A DNA stretch of 64,000 bases from Bos javanicus (GCF_032452875.1 NC_083879.1:85693572-85757571), one strand, 5' to 3'. Shown: positions 47,586-57,959, numbered from the stretch's first letter. Program-made: numbers and translations. Notes: a model not told the origin generated them from the letters alone.

Positions 47586-47645
47586 GAGGCGAGGCGAGGC
47601 GAGGCGAGGCGGGGCGGGGCGGGGCGGGGCGGGGCGGGGCGGGGC
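47586..47645. repeat. GC-rich pentanucleotide microsatellite at the promoter
   Basis: About four units of GGCGA-type followed by about six of GGGGC-type pentamers, roughly 60 bp. It lies 60-120 bp upstream of the GC boxes. Each unit carries a CpG and a G-run, so the plus strand can form G-quadruplex structures and the array is likely to vary in length between individuals. Confidence 0.9.
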
Positions 47646-47700
47646 TAGGCCCCTCCCGGTCCCTGCGGGCGGGTGCATCTCTGGCGTGCGTCTCCTGTCC

Positions 47701-48061
47701 AGACCTCAGGGCTGACGGTGTCTTGACCCCCTTAATGAAAATTTCCCGGAGCCGCAGGTTTGGGGTGCGGGCACAGTCCCCTGAGGCTACGGCCGCGCAG
47801 CTCTAATTCTCGCAGTGAAACAGGCGGTGCGTCCGTGGGGCCCCGAGAGCGGTTCCCGCGCTCTGGGTCCTGCTTCTCAGGTGGGCCGCACGCTTCCGAG
47901 AACCCAGGGCGAAAATGCTGAGAAACCCCGCAGCACGCAAGGAAATACCAAATGCTCTCTCTGTGGTCGAGATCACAGGATTTTGAAGATTTTTTTTCTG
48001 ATTATGAGTAATATGTGAAAATCATCAATCATTTCATTTATCAAGGAGTAACGTCTATGAT
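47701..48061. other. Upstream flank of ANKRD10, unassigned
   Basis: GC-rich to about 47,930 and then AT-rich to the first SINE. No TATA box, opposite-strand first exon or other gene feature is evident. Confidence 0.4.
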
Positions 48062-48330
48062 ACGGAGAAGGCAATGGCACCCCACTCCAGTACTCTTGCC
48101 TGGAAAATCCCATGGACGGAGGAGCCTGGTAGGCGGCAGTCCATGGGGTCGCACAGAGTTGGACACGACTGAGCAACTTCACTTTCACTTTTCACTTTGA
48201 TGCATTGGAGAAGGAAATGGCAACCCACTCCAGTGTTCTTGCCTGGAGAATCCCAGGGACGGGGAAGCCTGGTGGGCTCCTGTCTATGGGGTCGCACAGA
48301 GTCGAACACGACTGAAGTGACTTAGCAGCA
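48062..48330 (+). mobile_element. BOV-A2 dimeric SINE
   Basis: Complete dimer with CACTTTCACTTTTCACTTTG linker. Flanked by an imperfect 11-bp duplication (ACGTCTATGAT 48051-48061, ACATCTGTGAT 48331-48341; two mismatches). Confidence 0.94.
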
Positions 48331-48341
48331 ACATCTGTGAT

Positions 48342-48461
48342 GGAGAAGGGAATGGCAACCCACTCCAGTATTCTTGCCTGGGAAATTCCATGGACAGAGG
48401 AGCCTGGTGGGCTACAGTCAATGGAATCGCAAAGAGTCGGACTCGACTGAGCAACTGAGCG
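48342..48461 (+). mobile_element. BovA monomer
   Basis: Immediately follows the BOV-A2: GGAGAAGGGAATGGCAACCC to GAGTCGGACTCGACTGAGCA. It lacks a tRNA head. A third BovA monomer in the same orientation, so it may be a separate insertion or an extended multimer. Confidence 0.88.
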
Positions 48462-48479
48462 CAACCTCTCTTAATGTGC

Positions 48480-48708
48480 GTTTCGGCTCAGTCTTGTCTG
48501 ACTCTGCGACCCCGTGGCCTGTAGCCCACCAGTCTCCTCTGTCCATGGAATTTCCCAAACAAGAATACTGGAGTGGATAGCCATTTCCTTCTCCAGGGGT
48601 CTTCCCAACCCAGTGATGGAACCCAGGTCTCCTGCTCTGCAGGCAGATTCTTTATCATTGAACCAGGGGATTGCAAGTAGTCCTGCACGACTGAGCCACT
48701 AAGCACAC
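48480..48708 (-). mobile_element. Bov-tA SINE, with SINE-tail remnant
   Basis: Minus-strand Bov-tA from about 48665 (TTCAATGATAAAGAATCTGC) to about 48484. At 48682-48708 a short CTGCACGACTGAGCCACTAAGC motif looks like a separate plus-strand SINE 3' tail. Confidence 0.8.
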
Positions 48709-48722
48709 ACACGTTTAAGTAG

Positions 48723-49508
48723 CTGTCCCAAAACAGGCCCAAAGGGTGACGACTGCCTAAGACAGGCCACAAGGTGGCCGTGGATGTGACAAAGATATGG
48801 GCCGGTCTTGGGAGTCCTGCTAAAGCCGATGGTCCAGTGGTTTGTTCCCAGGTTTTGCCCAACTCTTACAATTAGTACTAAGTACAGATTTTCTTTAGGG
48901 CTGTTGTTTTTAAAATGTCCTAGGAGGAGAAAAGTATATTCATAACTCAGATCCTTTGTTTTTATTTGACAAAGTAACTGTACATAAATGACAAGGGTTC
49001 TCTCCTTGACCAAACTCTACTCAGGCTCCCCTAAATTTCAGCAAGGCCTCAGCTTTTGGACTTGTGTGTTCGTCTCTGCATTGTCCGATTTTAGCGAGAA
49101 TCCTGCTAAGTTGGTTTGGCTAGACTCCCCCATCTCTGATAACCATCTATATCTAACCGGGTTCTTCATCCTCCCCCCAACCCTGGTGATATCTGCTCGC
49201 CCTGGCCTGCCTTCAGCAAGAATCCTGTTAGGTCAGTTTAGCCAGAACCCTGGACATTTAGTTGACCTCTGAGTTATCCTCCTCTTAGTAATTCCCGATC
49301 CACTGACACCCTCCCTGCTCCTTAGCCTGAGTCCCCGCTTACCCTTGATGTATTCAGAGTTCAGTCCAATCCTTCTGGACTGCAAGAAAAAAGCGAGGTC
49401 TCCCCAGTCCCATTGTGGTGGTCCCTGTACCCATTTGAAGGCTCCCATTGAATTAAGTCCGCCTTTCTACACTTTAACAAGTGTCTTTGAATAATGTCTT
49501 CTTTAACA
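48723..49508 (+). mobile_element. Candidate solitary endogenous-retrovirus LTR
   Basis: About 785 bp starting TGTCCCAAAACAGGCCC and ending CTTCTTTAACA, so bounded by TG...CA. Internally, two related blocks occur: TTTTAGCGAGAATCCTGCTA (49091) and CTTCAGCAAGAATCCTGTTA (49211), as in duplicated U3 segments. Near the end, CCCATTGAATTAAGTCCGCC resembles a decayed poly(A) region followed by TGTCTTTGAATAATGTCTTC. I see no clear target-site duplication and no internal viral gene. Non-coding; family assignment uncertain. Confidence 0.5.
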
Positions 49509-51566
49509 GTTTGAAATAATTTTTTTCTTTAATGTAAGCACAATTGGGTATTTGAAGATGTGATGGAAAAGAGGAAGATTCAAAACTCAGTATATGTATT
49601 AGAAACAAAGCCAAACCCAGCCCTGCCTTTAGGATTGGCATTGTGTTTTCCTAAAGGGGATTGTGTGTGAGAAAAACTGCTCACATAGGCCGGGCTTGGA
49701 GGAAGAAAGTTCCTGTGAGAGATGCACAGAGGGGTCCACAGCCTTAGTGGACAGTGGCGAGCCTCTTTTGGGCGCTGTGGTCACCCTGGGAACTGGACCC
49801 AGTGGACGGGGCATCACGGGAGGCGAGGCTGGAGAGGAGGTGGGAGGCACTGTCCACCACACGCAGAGCGTCTGTGGTTCCTGAAAGTGTCAGTCCTCGA
49901 GGACTCTGCTGTGCTGAGTAAGGGAGGGCTGGGGTGCAGACGGGGGACCCGGGGCGGGGTGCAGCTGGCTCGGGGCGGGCGAGGGGGGGGGCGGGAGGGC
50001 CCACTGCACGGCACCTTCACCGAGGCCTAGGAGCGGGACCAGAGCCGTACTCTTCTGTTCGCCCTGCGGCCCTTCTCCCCCCCGCCCCCCACCACGCGGC
50101 CAGGGCCGCCTGTGGAGACGGCAAGTCTGCGTGAACTTGCCCTTGAGAGTCTCGGGCCACCCGGGCTGCCGTCTGAACTGCTGCATCTATCTGCCTGGCT
50201 CAGACAGCAGAGATGTGTTTCCTGCAGCTCTGGGTGTCCGGGTCCAGGTGCCAGCACTGTGGGATCCGGGAAGGCAGGCCTCTCCCTCGGTTCAGAGGTC
50301 TTGTCCTTACACCATGGACGGTGCCCCGTTCCTATAAACCCTCAGAACAGACTCCCCGAGTTTGGCAAGTGCCACTCGCAGTGACAGGCTGCTCTGTGCT
50401 GTGCTTTGGGGCGCTAAGAGGAAGGGGCCGCCCTGCACTGGGGATGAAGGGGTCAGGGAAGGGCAGTGTCCAGGAGGGGCCGTCTCCCAAGGGCTGGCCA
50501 CCGGGCGAGCTCCATGAAGTGCAGGCTGAGACTCAGATTTGATGGATGGCTGCTTGTTTTCAGAAACAGAGCCTTGCCCTGGGCCAGGGATCTCTGCTAT
50601 AAACATCACAAAGGTTCTGGAATCTTGCCGATTGTCCTGTTTTCCTTAAATCTTTTTAGAAAAGTGATTAGCACAAGTCCCCTTGCAGTGAAAAAAAACA
50701 GAAGGTCTGTGCTCCCCTAGAAGCAGAACGCAAAAGCAGAACCATGGGGGACGGAGGGTGAAGGTTTGCCGAAGGAAAGGGGAACAGCAGGCTGGCGGGG
50801 GCGCCCAGAGATGGGCGGCTGGGTCGAGCTGCTCGGGGGCAGGGCCCCGATCACCGCCGAAAGCACCCGCAGGCCCCTCCCGACTCCTTGACCTTTAACT
50901 TGCCAACCGCACAGTCTGTTCAAACATTTCAGCCGATTCCTTCATTTCCCAGAGCTCTCGAGGGAGAGAAGAGCCCCAGTGAGCCACAGCTATTATTAAA
51001 TGTGCTGGCCGTCCCGGGGTGGGGGTTGGGGGGGCTGGCTGAGTGGCCCGGAAGTCCCTGGGAGGCCACCCTGTGGGCAGAGCCCTTGGGCAGAGGCTGC
51101 TGACAGCTGCGGGCTAGACCAGCCACGGGCACCTGGTGTCTGTCGTGTCATCCTCGCCCATCCTGACACGCCCACCCCGAATGTGTTCTTTAAGAATGTT
51201 CCAGAAACAAGAGCACGCGTCCAGCCTGGGAATCTCTGTTACCCGGGACAGTGGGGTCCTAGCCCTCTGATGAAATAACTGGAGGGAGGCTGTCACAGTA
51301 AAAGCACTCTGCCCTGGAGGCGAGGTGGGAGAGAAAAGCTCCTGTCTCTTGATCCCCAGGTGTCTCTACCTGGAAGGCAAACGCGTGGACACCACTGTCA
51401 TCCCACTCTGCTGGAGCCCTGCACCCCTTCCTGGCCGCGTGGGGCTGGGGGTGCGGGAGGCGGCCGGAGACAGGCAGGGCAGACCGAGCAGCGGCGGCTC
51501 AGGGAGCTGTGGCTGGCCCTCCAGCCCTGCCCTGTCTCCCCCAACTCAGGTTGAAGAAATCTCTGG
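49509..51566. other. Unassigned GC-rich intergenic sequence
   Basis: About 2 kb with GC-rich, G-run-containing patches (for example 49940-50000) and many overlapping short ORFs. No repeat family, domain or exon series is recognised. Confidence 0.4.
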
Positions 51567-51759
51567 GCTTCCCTGGCGGCTCAAATGGTAAAGAATCTGC
51601 CTGCAATGCAGGAGACCTGGGTTTGATCCCTGGGTTGGGGACATTCCCCTGGAGAAGGGAATGCCAACCCACTCCAGTATTCTTGCCCGGAGAATTCCAT
51701 AGACATTAGAGCCTGGTGGGCGACCGTCCACGGACGTGACCGAGCAGCTGACACTTCAC
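51567..51759 (+). mobile_element. Bov-tA SINE
   Basis: Well-preserved plus-strand copy: GGGCTTCCCTGGCGGCTCAA head, GGTTTGATCCCTGGG B-box region, CCCACTCCAGTATTCTTGCC body; the end is shortened (GGACGTGACCGAGCAGCTGA). Confidence 0.92.
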
Positions 51760-53193
51760 ACTGGGTTGCAGTAGTGTTTCTCAGCCTGTTGGCATAATCT
51801 CCTCATTCATTAAAGAAGATCAACATTATTATGCTGGTTCTGTAGAAGGGTCCCGGTCAGGGTCAGAGAGGTTGTGGGTGTGGAGGGGTTTAGATGGAGA
51901 AGCTCTAGGTTACTCACTGTTCTCCAAAGCCTCTTTATTATCCACCCCCACCCCCCAACACCCTGGCCACCAACAGTTTATAAAAATTTCAGCTACGAAG
52001 CGTCCCTGGCATGAGCTGTTGCTGTGAGGTGTGTTGTTTGTCTTGAAGACTGAGTCACAGTGACAAGGCACCCAGGGCACTTGTTGTCAGACTCGGGCAC
52101 CGCTTAGAATGTGAGCCAGCCACTCCCGGGACTGCCAGCCCTTGGGAGACGGCCCCTCCTGGACGCTGCCCTTCCCTGACTCCTTCATCCCCGGTACAGG
52201 GTGGCCCCTTCCTCTTGGGCTGTCACTGTGAGTGGCACTTGCCAAAGGTTCTCAGACTCCGGCAAGGGCTTGCTCCTCTCCCAAGAAGGGTCGGGGACCA
52301 GGAGCTGTCATCACCGTCGCTCGTTTGACCCTGCCTGCCTCCGTGGACCAGGGGCAAGAGGAGGGTATTTGAGTTATGCCACACTCAAAATCCAGTCCGT
52401 GTGGACTAGAAATGTGGAAACAGAAGTGGAAACGGTTCACAGGAGACAGCAGGCCATCTCTATGGCATTAGAGTGGTGAAAGATTTCTTAACAAGACTCA
52501 CAAAGCGACCCACAGGAAAAGGACACACATGACTATATTATAATCGATGCCTTCATTTTGACAAAAGTCACCAGAAACAAAGTGAAAGGTAAGCAGCAGA
52601 CAGGAGGAAAGAGTTTGCAAGTCATTCAACAAAGCGTTGGTATTCGGCATACACAGAGTCCACAAGAGAGAGACAAACAGCGAAAGGAAGCAGACAGAGG
52701 ACGTGAGCATGCAGTTCGCTGACAGGAAGTGTAAATATCTAATAAGTGCTCAGCGTTTCTCCAGCCCTGCTACCTGGGTCAACACGGTCCACAGGGAGCC
52801 AGCTCAGTGTCACCAGCCGGGCTGCTCTGCCTCGGGAGAACAGCGCTTCACCACGCGTACCTTCTCAGCTACTGCGAACCTGGTCTAATGTCAAGAAAGC
52901 CTCATTTGCCCTCCACAGCGCGCTCCAGCCGGGTGTTAGCCCCCGGCATGCCTCCCCCTCCCATGCCTGTAACAGCTCGAGCTCAGCACAGACCTTGTTG
53001 CCAAGCCCGTGATTAGCCCTCTGTCCTAATCTTCCTCCGCGGACGCTCTGTGGGTTGGCCCTGATCTCCTGGCTTCAGAGGCTCCCCAGCTCTCCTGTCG
53101 CACCTCCAGATGTCCAAGGATCCCAGGCCTGGGTCCTGGGTCACTGGCCCTTCTCCCTGCTCTCTTCCTGGGCACTTTCATCACACCCCGTGC
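51760..53193. other. Unassigned intergenic sequence
   Basis: Mixed-composition unique-looking DNA. An opening TAGTGTTTCTCAGCCTGTTG at 51770 is reminiscent of hAT-type MER repeat ends, but not enough to call. No gene recognised. Confidence 0.35.
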
Positions 53194-53201
53194 CCTTTTG
53201 A

Positions 53202-53409
53202 AGTGAAAGTGTTAGTGGCTCAGTCATGTCCAGCTCTTTGCCACCCTGTGGACAGAGCCTGCGAGGCTCTTCTGTCCATGGAATTCTCCAGGCAAGGATA
53301 CAGGAGTGGGTTGTCATTCCCTCCTCCAGGGGATCTTCCTGACCCAGGGATTGAACCGGGGTCTCCTGCATTGCTGGCAGATTCTTTACCACTGAGCCAC
53401 CCCGGAAGA
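53202..53409 (-). mobile_element. Bov-tA SINE
   Basis: Minus strand: head GGGTGGCTCAGTGGTAAAGA near 53400, body and CCATGGACAGAAGAGCC, 3' end near 53215. An 8-bp duplication CCTTTTGA at 53194-53201 and 53410-53417. Confidence 0.92.
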
Positions 53410-53417
53410 CCTTTTGA

Positions 53418-53954
53418 TGGTTCCTAAATTCACCTCTCCAACCCTGACCTCTGTTGGGGTTTAAATCCAGTTTCCAGCTGCATTCGGCAATCTGCCAGGC
53501 ATCCCTACTTCGCCCCAGCTGAAATGCCTGGGTCACCCCACGCACAGTGCCCCTTCTCACTGCGCCCCCCACCCCCCACCCCCGGTTGGGCTCTCAGCCT
53601 CTCTTCTCAGAGGACCCCCGTGCCTCTGCCTTGGCTCACACCCAGCACGGGGGTCAGCACCTTCCCCTCCTGCTCCCGTCCTCACACAGGTCCTGGTGGC
53701 CCTGCCCCCGGGTTAGGGTTAGGGGCCCAGGTCCTTCTCTGCCCCCTCGCCCCACCCGCCTCTTTATCTACAATCTCTCGCTTAAACCAGCCTGACGGCT
53801 TCTTCACTTTTCCTGTCCGGCAGCCACAGGATCTTCTCAATGTGCAAATCTAACAGAACTGCCCGCCAGTACCTTTTCATTGAACCTAAGATCCAAACTG
53901 CACACTTGAAAATGTTCAGTGGTACTTAATCTTAACTTACTTAAATTTGAATTT
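53418..53954. other. Unassigned intergenic sequence
   Basis: C-rich to about 53,860, then AT-rich. Includes GGTTAGGGTTAGGGG at 53711-53725, too short to call a telomeric repeat. Confidence 0.35.
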
Positions 53955-53965
53955 AAAATCCTAAA

Positions 53966-54737
53966 TTCAAAAGATATGCAGATGACACCACCCTTGTAGC
54001 AGAAAGTGAAGAACTAAGAGCCTCTTGATGAAAGTGAAAGAGGAGAGTGAAAAAGTTGGCTTAAAGCTCAACATTCAGAAAACGAAGATCATGGCATCCA
54101 GTCCCATCACTTCGTGGCAAATAGATGGGGAAACAGTGGTTGACTTTATTTTTCTGGGCTCCAGAATCACTGCAGATGGCGATTACAACCATGAAATTAA
54201 AAGGCAGTTACTCCTTGGAAGGAAAGTTATGACCAACCTAGACAGCATATTAAAAAACAGGAGACATTACTTTGCCAACAAAGGTCCGTCTAGTCAAGGC
54301 TATGGTTTTTCCTGTGGTCGTGTATGGATGTGAGAGTTGGGCTGTAAAGAAAGCTGAGTGTCAAAGAATTGATGCTTTTGAACTGTGGTGTTGGAGAAGA
54401 CTCTTGAGAGTCCCTTGGACTGCAAGGAGATCCAACCAGTCCATCCTAAAGGAGATCAGTCCTGGGTGTTCATTGGAAGGACTGATGCTAAAACTGAAAC
54501 TCCAATACTTTGGCCACCTGATGCAGAGAGCTGACTCATTGGAAAAGACTCTGGTGCTGGGAAAGATTTAGGGCAGGAGGAAAAGGGGACGACAGAGGAT
54601 GAGATGGTTGGATGGCATCACTGACTCAATGCATATGGGTTTGGGTGGACTCCAGGAGTCGGTGATGGACAGGGAGGCCTGGCGTGCTGTGATTCATGGG
54701 GTCAAAAAGAGTCAGATACGACTGAGTGACTGAACTG
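53966..54737 (+). mobile_element. BovB LINE, 5'-truncated, with RT C-terminal region
   Basis: Begins at the reverse-transcriptase YADD region (AGATATGCAGATGACACCAC, reading RYADDTTLVAES-like) and continues through KLNIQKTKIMASSPITSW, DFIFLGSRITADGD, VYGCESWAVKKAECQ and the 3' tail GACTGAGTGACTGAACTGAA. The frame is broken by a deletion after EELR and another shift near 54270. An imperfect 11-bp duplication AAAATCYTAAA at 53955-53965 and 54738-54748 marks the insertion. Confidence 0.93.
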
Positions 54738-54842
54738 AAAATCTTAAACTTGATTCTGTGATTGGAAAAAATGTTAAATATTTTTAAACAACCTAAAAAC
54801 AACTTGGGCTGAGTGCTTCTCTTCTGACTGAGTTTTCTGAAA

Positions 54843-54990
54843 CGATCCCCTGGAGAAGGAAATGGCAATCCGCTCCAGTATTCTTGCCTGGAGAAGCCCA
54901 TGGACAGAGGAACCTGGTAGGCTACAGTCCACGGGGTCACAAAGAGTCGGACACAACTGAGCGGCTTACATTCTTTTCTTTTCTTTCTTA
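54843..54990 (+). mobile_element. BovA SINE with (TTTC)n-like tail
   Basis: CGATCCCCTGGAGAAGGAAA start, body, GAGTCGGACACAACTGAGCG end, then a TTCTTTTCTTTTC tail. Perfect 8-bp duplication TTCTGAAA at 54835-54842 and 54991-54998. Confidence 0.92.
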
Positions 54991-55089
54991 TTCTGAAATC
55001 TAAATACAGACCAGGTATTCCCAGCGGAAACTGAATGCTCCAACTGAGATGTGCTGTGAGGGTAAAGCGTGTGCTGTAAAACTTAGTAA

Positions 55090-55485
55090 GAATAGAAGAA
55101 TATGAAATGCCTCACTAGTGATTTTTAACATTGAGTATATGTCAAACTTATAATATTTTGGATGTGCTGCGCTGCGCTGTGCTTAGGCGCTCAGTCGTGT
55201 CCAACTCCTCGCCACCCCCAGGGACTGTAGCCCGCAGGGCTCCTCTGTCTGTGGGGATTCTTCAGGCAGGAGTACTGGAGTGGGTTATCGTGCTCTCCTC
55301 CAGGGCACCTTCCCAACCCAGGGATCACACCCGGGTGCCCTGCATTGTTGGCGGAAATATTTTGGTTATATTGGGTTAAATAAAACACGTTATTCAAGTT
55401 GGTTTCTTGGTTTATTTTTATTTATTTTTAGTGTGGCTAGTGGAAAATTTTAAATTACATATATGTACCTTGTATTTTGTGTCTG
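55090..55485 (-). mobile_element. Old MER-type DNA transposon remnant split by a SINE
   Basis: Outside the SINE, 55090-55161 and 55356-55485 join into a sequence I recognise as a common non-autonomous mammalian MER element: ATATTTTGGTTATATTGGG, TTAAATAAAACACG, then TGTGGCTAGTGGAAAATTTT and AAATTACATATATG. Probably hAT-type, but the exact subfamily is uncertain. Confidence 0.5.
55162..55355 (-). mobile_element. Bov-tA SINE inside the MER remnant
   Basis: Minus strand, from CGCCAACAATGCAGGGCACC near 55352 to the ACACGACTGAGCGCCTAAGC end near 55180, with a GCTGC-rich tail. Perfect 10-bp duplication AATATTTTGG at 55152-55161 and 55356-55365 proves insertion into the older element. Confidence 0.92.
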
Positions 55486-55702
55486 TGGGTCAGCTCTGGC
55501 AAGCTGGAAGCTAATATATCATCTAACAATAAATCAGCATGACTAGTTGAGGCTTTTCCCTACTGAGGGAAGTCTAGCGATCCCTCTGATTGAGTACGAG
55601 GCTTGACTGAAGGCCTGTTTTCTTTGGAAAACTGTGTGTTCAGAGCTTTTGTCCATTTTTATCAGGCTATTTGTCTTTCTACTGTTGAGTTGTAATAGAT
55701 CT

Positions 55703-55957
55703 TTTATTTATTTTTTAATCTTTATTTTATATTGGAGCATGCTGATTAGCAATGCTGTGTTAGCTTCAGGTGTACAACAAAGCGATTCAGTTGTACACAT
55801 ACATGCATCCCTTCTTTTAAAAGTTATGTTCCCACTTAGGTTATCACAGAATATTGAGCAGTTTCTCGTGCCGTAAGTAAGTCTCTGTTGGTTATCTGTT
55901 TTACATATGGTACCATATGTATGTCAATCCCAATCTCCCAATTTATCCCTCCCCACA
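55703..55957 (-). mobile_element. Inner L1 3'-end insertion
   Basis: T-rich left end (the reverse-complemented tail), then ATATTGGAGCATGCTGATTA, CAGGTGTACAACAAAGCGAT, ACAGAATATTGAGCAG and ATTTATCCCTCCCC: reverse complement of the artiodactyl L1 3' UTR. It is bounded by AATAGATCT at 55694-55702 and 55958-55966. Confidence 0.82.
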
Positions 55958-55966
55958 AATAGATCT

Positions 55967-56458
55967 AAAAAGCAGCATGCTAAAAAGCAAAGATGTTACT
56001 TTGCCAACAAAGGTCCATCTAGTCAAGGCTGCGGTTTTTCCAGTGGTCATGTATGGATGTGAGAGTTGGACCCTAAAGAAAGCTGAGTGCCAAAGAATTG
56101 ATGCTTTTGAACTGTGGTGTTGGAGAAGACTCTCGATAGTCCCTTGGACTGAAAGGAGAGCCAACCAGTCCATCCTAAAGGAGATCAGTCCTGGGTGTTC
56201 ATTGGAAGGACTGATGCTAAAGCTGAAACTCCAGTACTTTGCTCACCTGATACGAGGAGCCAACTCATTGGAAAAGACCCTGATGCTGGGAAAGATTGAA
56301 GGCAGGAGGAGAAGGGATGAGATGGATGGACGGCAGCACTGACTCAATGGACATGAGTTTGAATATGCTCTGGGAGTTGGTGATGGACAGGAAAGCCTGG
56401 AATGCTGCAGTCCACGGGGTTGCAAAGCGTCGGACACGACTAAGTGACTGAGTGAGCA
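55967..56458 (+). mobile_element. BovB LINE 3' part, nested in the L1 pair
   Basis: Starts AAAAAGCAGCATGCTAAAAA, continues through VHLVKAAVFPVVMYGCESWT- and LEGLMLKLKLQYF-coding sequence in one open frame, with the tail ACTAAGTGACTGAGTGAGC. Perfect 12-bp target-site duplication ACAAATAGATCT at 55955-55966 and 56459-56470. Confidence 0.94.
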
Positions 56459-56589
56459 ACAAATAGATCTTTTTATGTTTTAGATACATGTCTCTTATCA
56501 GATATATGATCACAAAAACTTTCTCTTATTCTGTGGACTCTCTTTTCACTTTCTTCACAGTGTAGCTGTGGCTATACACTTTAAGGAAT

Positions 56590-56857
56590 TCTTTTTTTTT
56601 TAATTGTGTTAGAAAAACCATAGCATTGAATTTACCATCTTAACCATAAGTGTACAACTCTGTAGTGTTGAGTGTATGTACGCCGTTGGAGAGCAGGTCT
56701 CCAGGGAACAGAGCTCAGCTATGTGCTGGGGACCCAGGGTTCTGTCTCAGCTGTTGTGCAAGTTGTCACTTCAATTGGAAACAGCTTTGTGGTCAAAATA
56801 TAAAATCATGGCACTTGCAGGATCCTAAAACTGCTGTACTGAGAGATGTTATAAGGT
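56590..56857. other. Possible old L1-type remnant and unassigned sequence
   Basis: TTGAATTTACCATCTTAACC then GTGTACAACTCTGTAGTGTT (56626-56675) resembles a widespread mammalian L1M-type 3' segment. The rest to 56,857 is unassigned. Confidence 0.35.
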
Positions 56858-57119
56858 TCAGGATTGATGCTGAAGCTGAAGCTCCAATACTTTGGCCACT
56901 TGATGCAAAAAGCAGACTCATTGGAAAAGACCCTGATGCTGGGAAAGATTGAGTGCAAGAGAAGAGGGTGACAGAAGATGAGACGGTTGGATGGCATCAC
57001 CGACTCGATGGACATGAGTCTGAACAAACTTTGGGAGACAGTGAAGGACAGGGAAGCCTGGTGTCCTGCAGTCCACGGGTCACAGAAAGCTGAACGTGAC
57101 TTAGCGCCTGAACGACAAA
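56858..57119 (+). mobile_element. BovB LINE 3' end, diverged
   Basis: GATTGATGCTGAAGCTGAAG, ACTTTGGCCACTTGATGC, GATGGCATCACCGACTCGAT and an end similar to GTGACTTAGCGCCTGAACG. More substituted than the neighbouring BovB copies; 5'-truncated to about 260 bp. Confidence 0.85.
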
Positions 57120-57486
57120 GACAACAAAGCTTCAGAGGTGGGTCAGGGGAAGGCTGAGGTCAAACTGCAGTTTAATCTGCAGAAGGCCACGAAAGGGGCT
57201 TTGTAATATCTTGCCTACCTGGGGGCAGCAGTGCTAAGCCAACTGTTACACCAATAACGTCCTGATGGGCAAGCAGTGATGGGCACGGTTTCGTAACGTT
57301 TAGTGAGAAGACCCCGGCCTCCGGATTAGAAGGCCTGCTGTGGTATGGGGTCCAGCACGGGCCGTTTGATGCTGCGACACTGAGAAGGTCACTCAGTGTC
57401 TCTGAGTGGGGGTGACTTCTCCCTCCCTCCCTGTGACGAGGGCCGGATGGTCCTATGTGCCTGTAGACAGTGCAAAGCACAGAATA
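57120..57486. other. Unassigned intergenic sequence
   Basis: No repeat or gene recognised between the BovB tail and the LTR remnant. Confidence 0.35.
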
Positions 57487-57862
57487 CTCCACAAATGAGG
57501 GGTTCTGGGCAGAGCTGTATCCCCTCGAAGTTCACGTGCTGAAGCCGTAACACCCAGGAACTCAGAATGTGACTGTATTTGAAGATGGGGTCTCAAAGGA
57601 GTGCTTATTATTAGGGTGGGCTCTAATCCATTCTAACAGGTTTCCCCCAAGAAGAGGTTTGGACACGTACGGAGGAAAGACCGTGGGAGGACATAGGGAG
57701 AAGATGGCCGTCTGCAGGCCAGAGAGCGGCCTCAGAAGGACCCAGTGCTGCCCCGATCTTGGACTTCCAGACGCCAGGCTGGGAGGCAGTACACTGCTGC
57801 TGTTTAAGCCACCCCGTCATCCGACGCTGTGACGGCAGTCCGAGCACCCTAATACAGGAGTC
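57487..57862 (+). mobile_element. MaLR (MLT1/MST-like) LTR remnant
   Basis: Shows the typical phrase order of these LTRs: GTATCCCCTCGAAGTTCACG, AACTCAGAATGTGACTGTAT, TTAGGGTGGGCTCTAATCC, AAGACCGTGGGAGGACATAG, GATCTTGGACTTCCAGACGC, GCTGTTTAAGCCACCCCGTC and CACCCTAATACAGGA at the end. Solitary and non-coding. Confidence 0.7.
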
Positions 57863-57959
57863 AAGTAGGAAATAAAAGCAGAGGTAATGACTGTGAAATG
57901 TCCATTTGTTGTCGGGGGCTGCAGAATGGGGCCGTGGAATCCAGAGAGGCTGGACATCA

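Larger units (their letters stand above)
46250..47700 (-). promoter_or_regulatory. ANKRD10: CpG island and core promoter of ANKRD10
   Basis: Dense CpG dinucleotides run from about 46.3 to 47.7 kb, covering the promoter, 5' UTR, exon 1 and the first about 0.9 kb of intron 1. Overlapping GC boxes (GGGCGGGG type, read on the plus strand) lie at 47499-47527. No TATA box is evident, so dispersed initiation between about 47,380 and 47,490 is expected (inference). The island also contains a truncated SINE at 46408-46482 and a GC-rich pentanucleotide repeat at about 47586-47645. Confidence 0.85.
55630..56585 (-). mobile_element. Outer L1 ORF2 relic (split by two later insertions)
   Basis: The left part (55630-55702, GCTTTTGTCCATTTTTATCA, ACTGTTGAGTTGTAATAGATC) and right part (56462-56585, CTCTTATCAGATATATGATC, ATTCTGTGGACTCTCTTTTCAC) are consecutive pieces of an antisense L1 ORF2. 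The AATAGATCT at which they split occurs three times, at each insertion boundary. Confidence 0.75.

Noticed and set aside
53711..53725. Telomere-like GGTTAGGGTTAGGGG
   Set aside because: Only about two TTAGGG units; too short to be an interstitial telomeric repeat.
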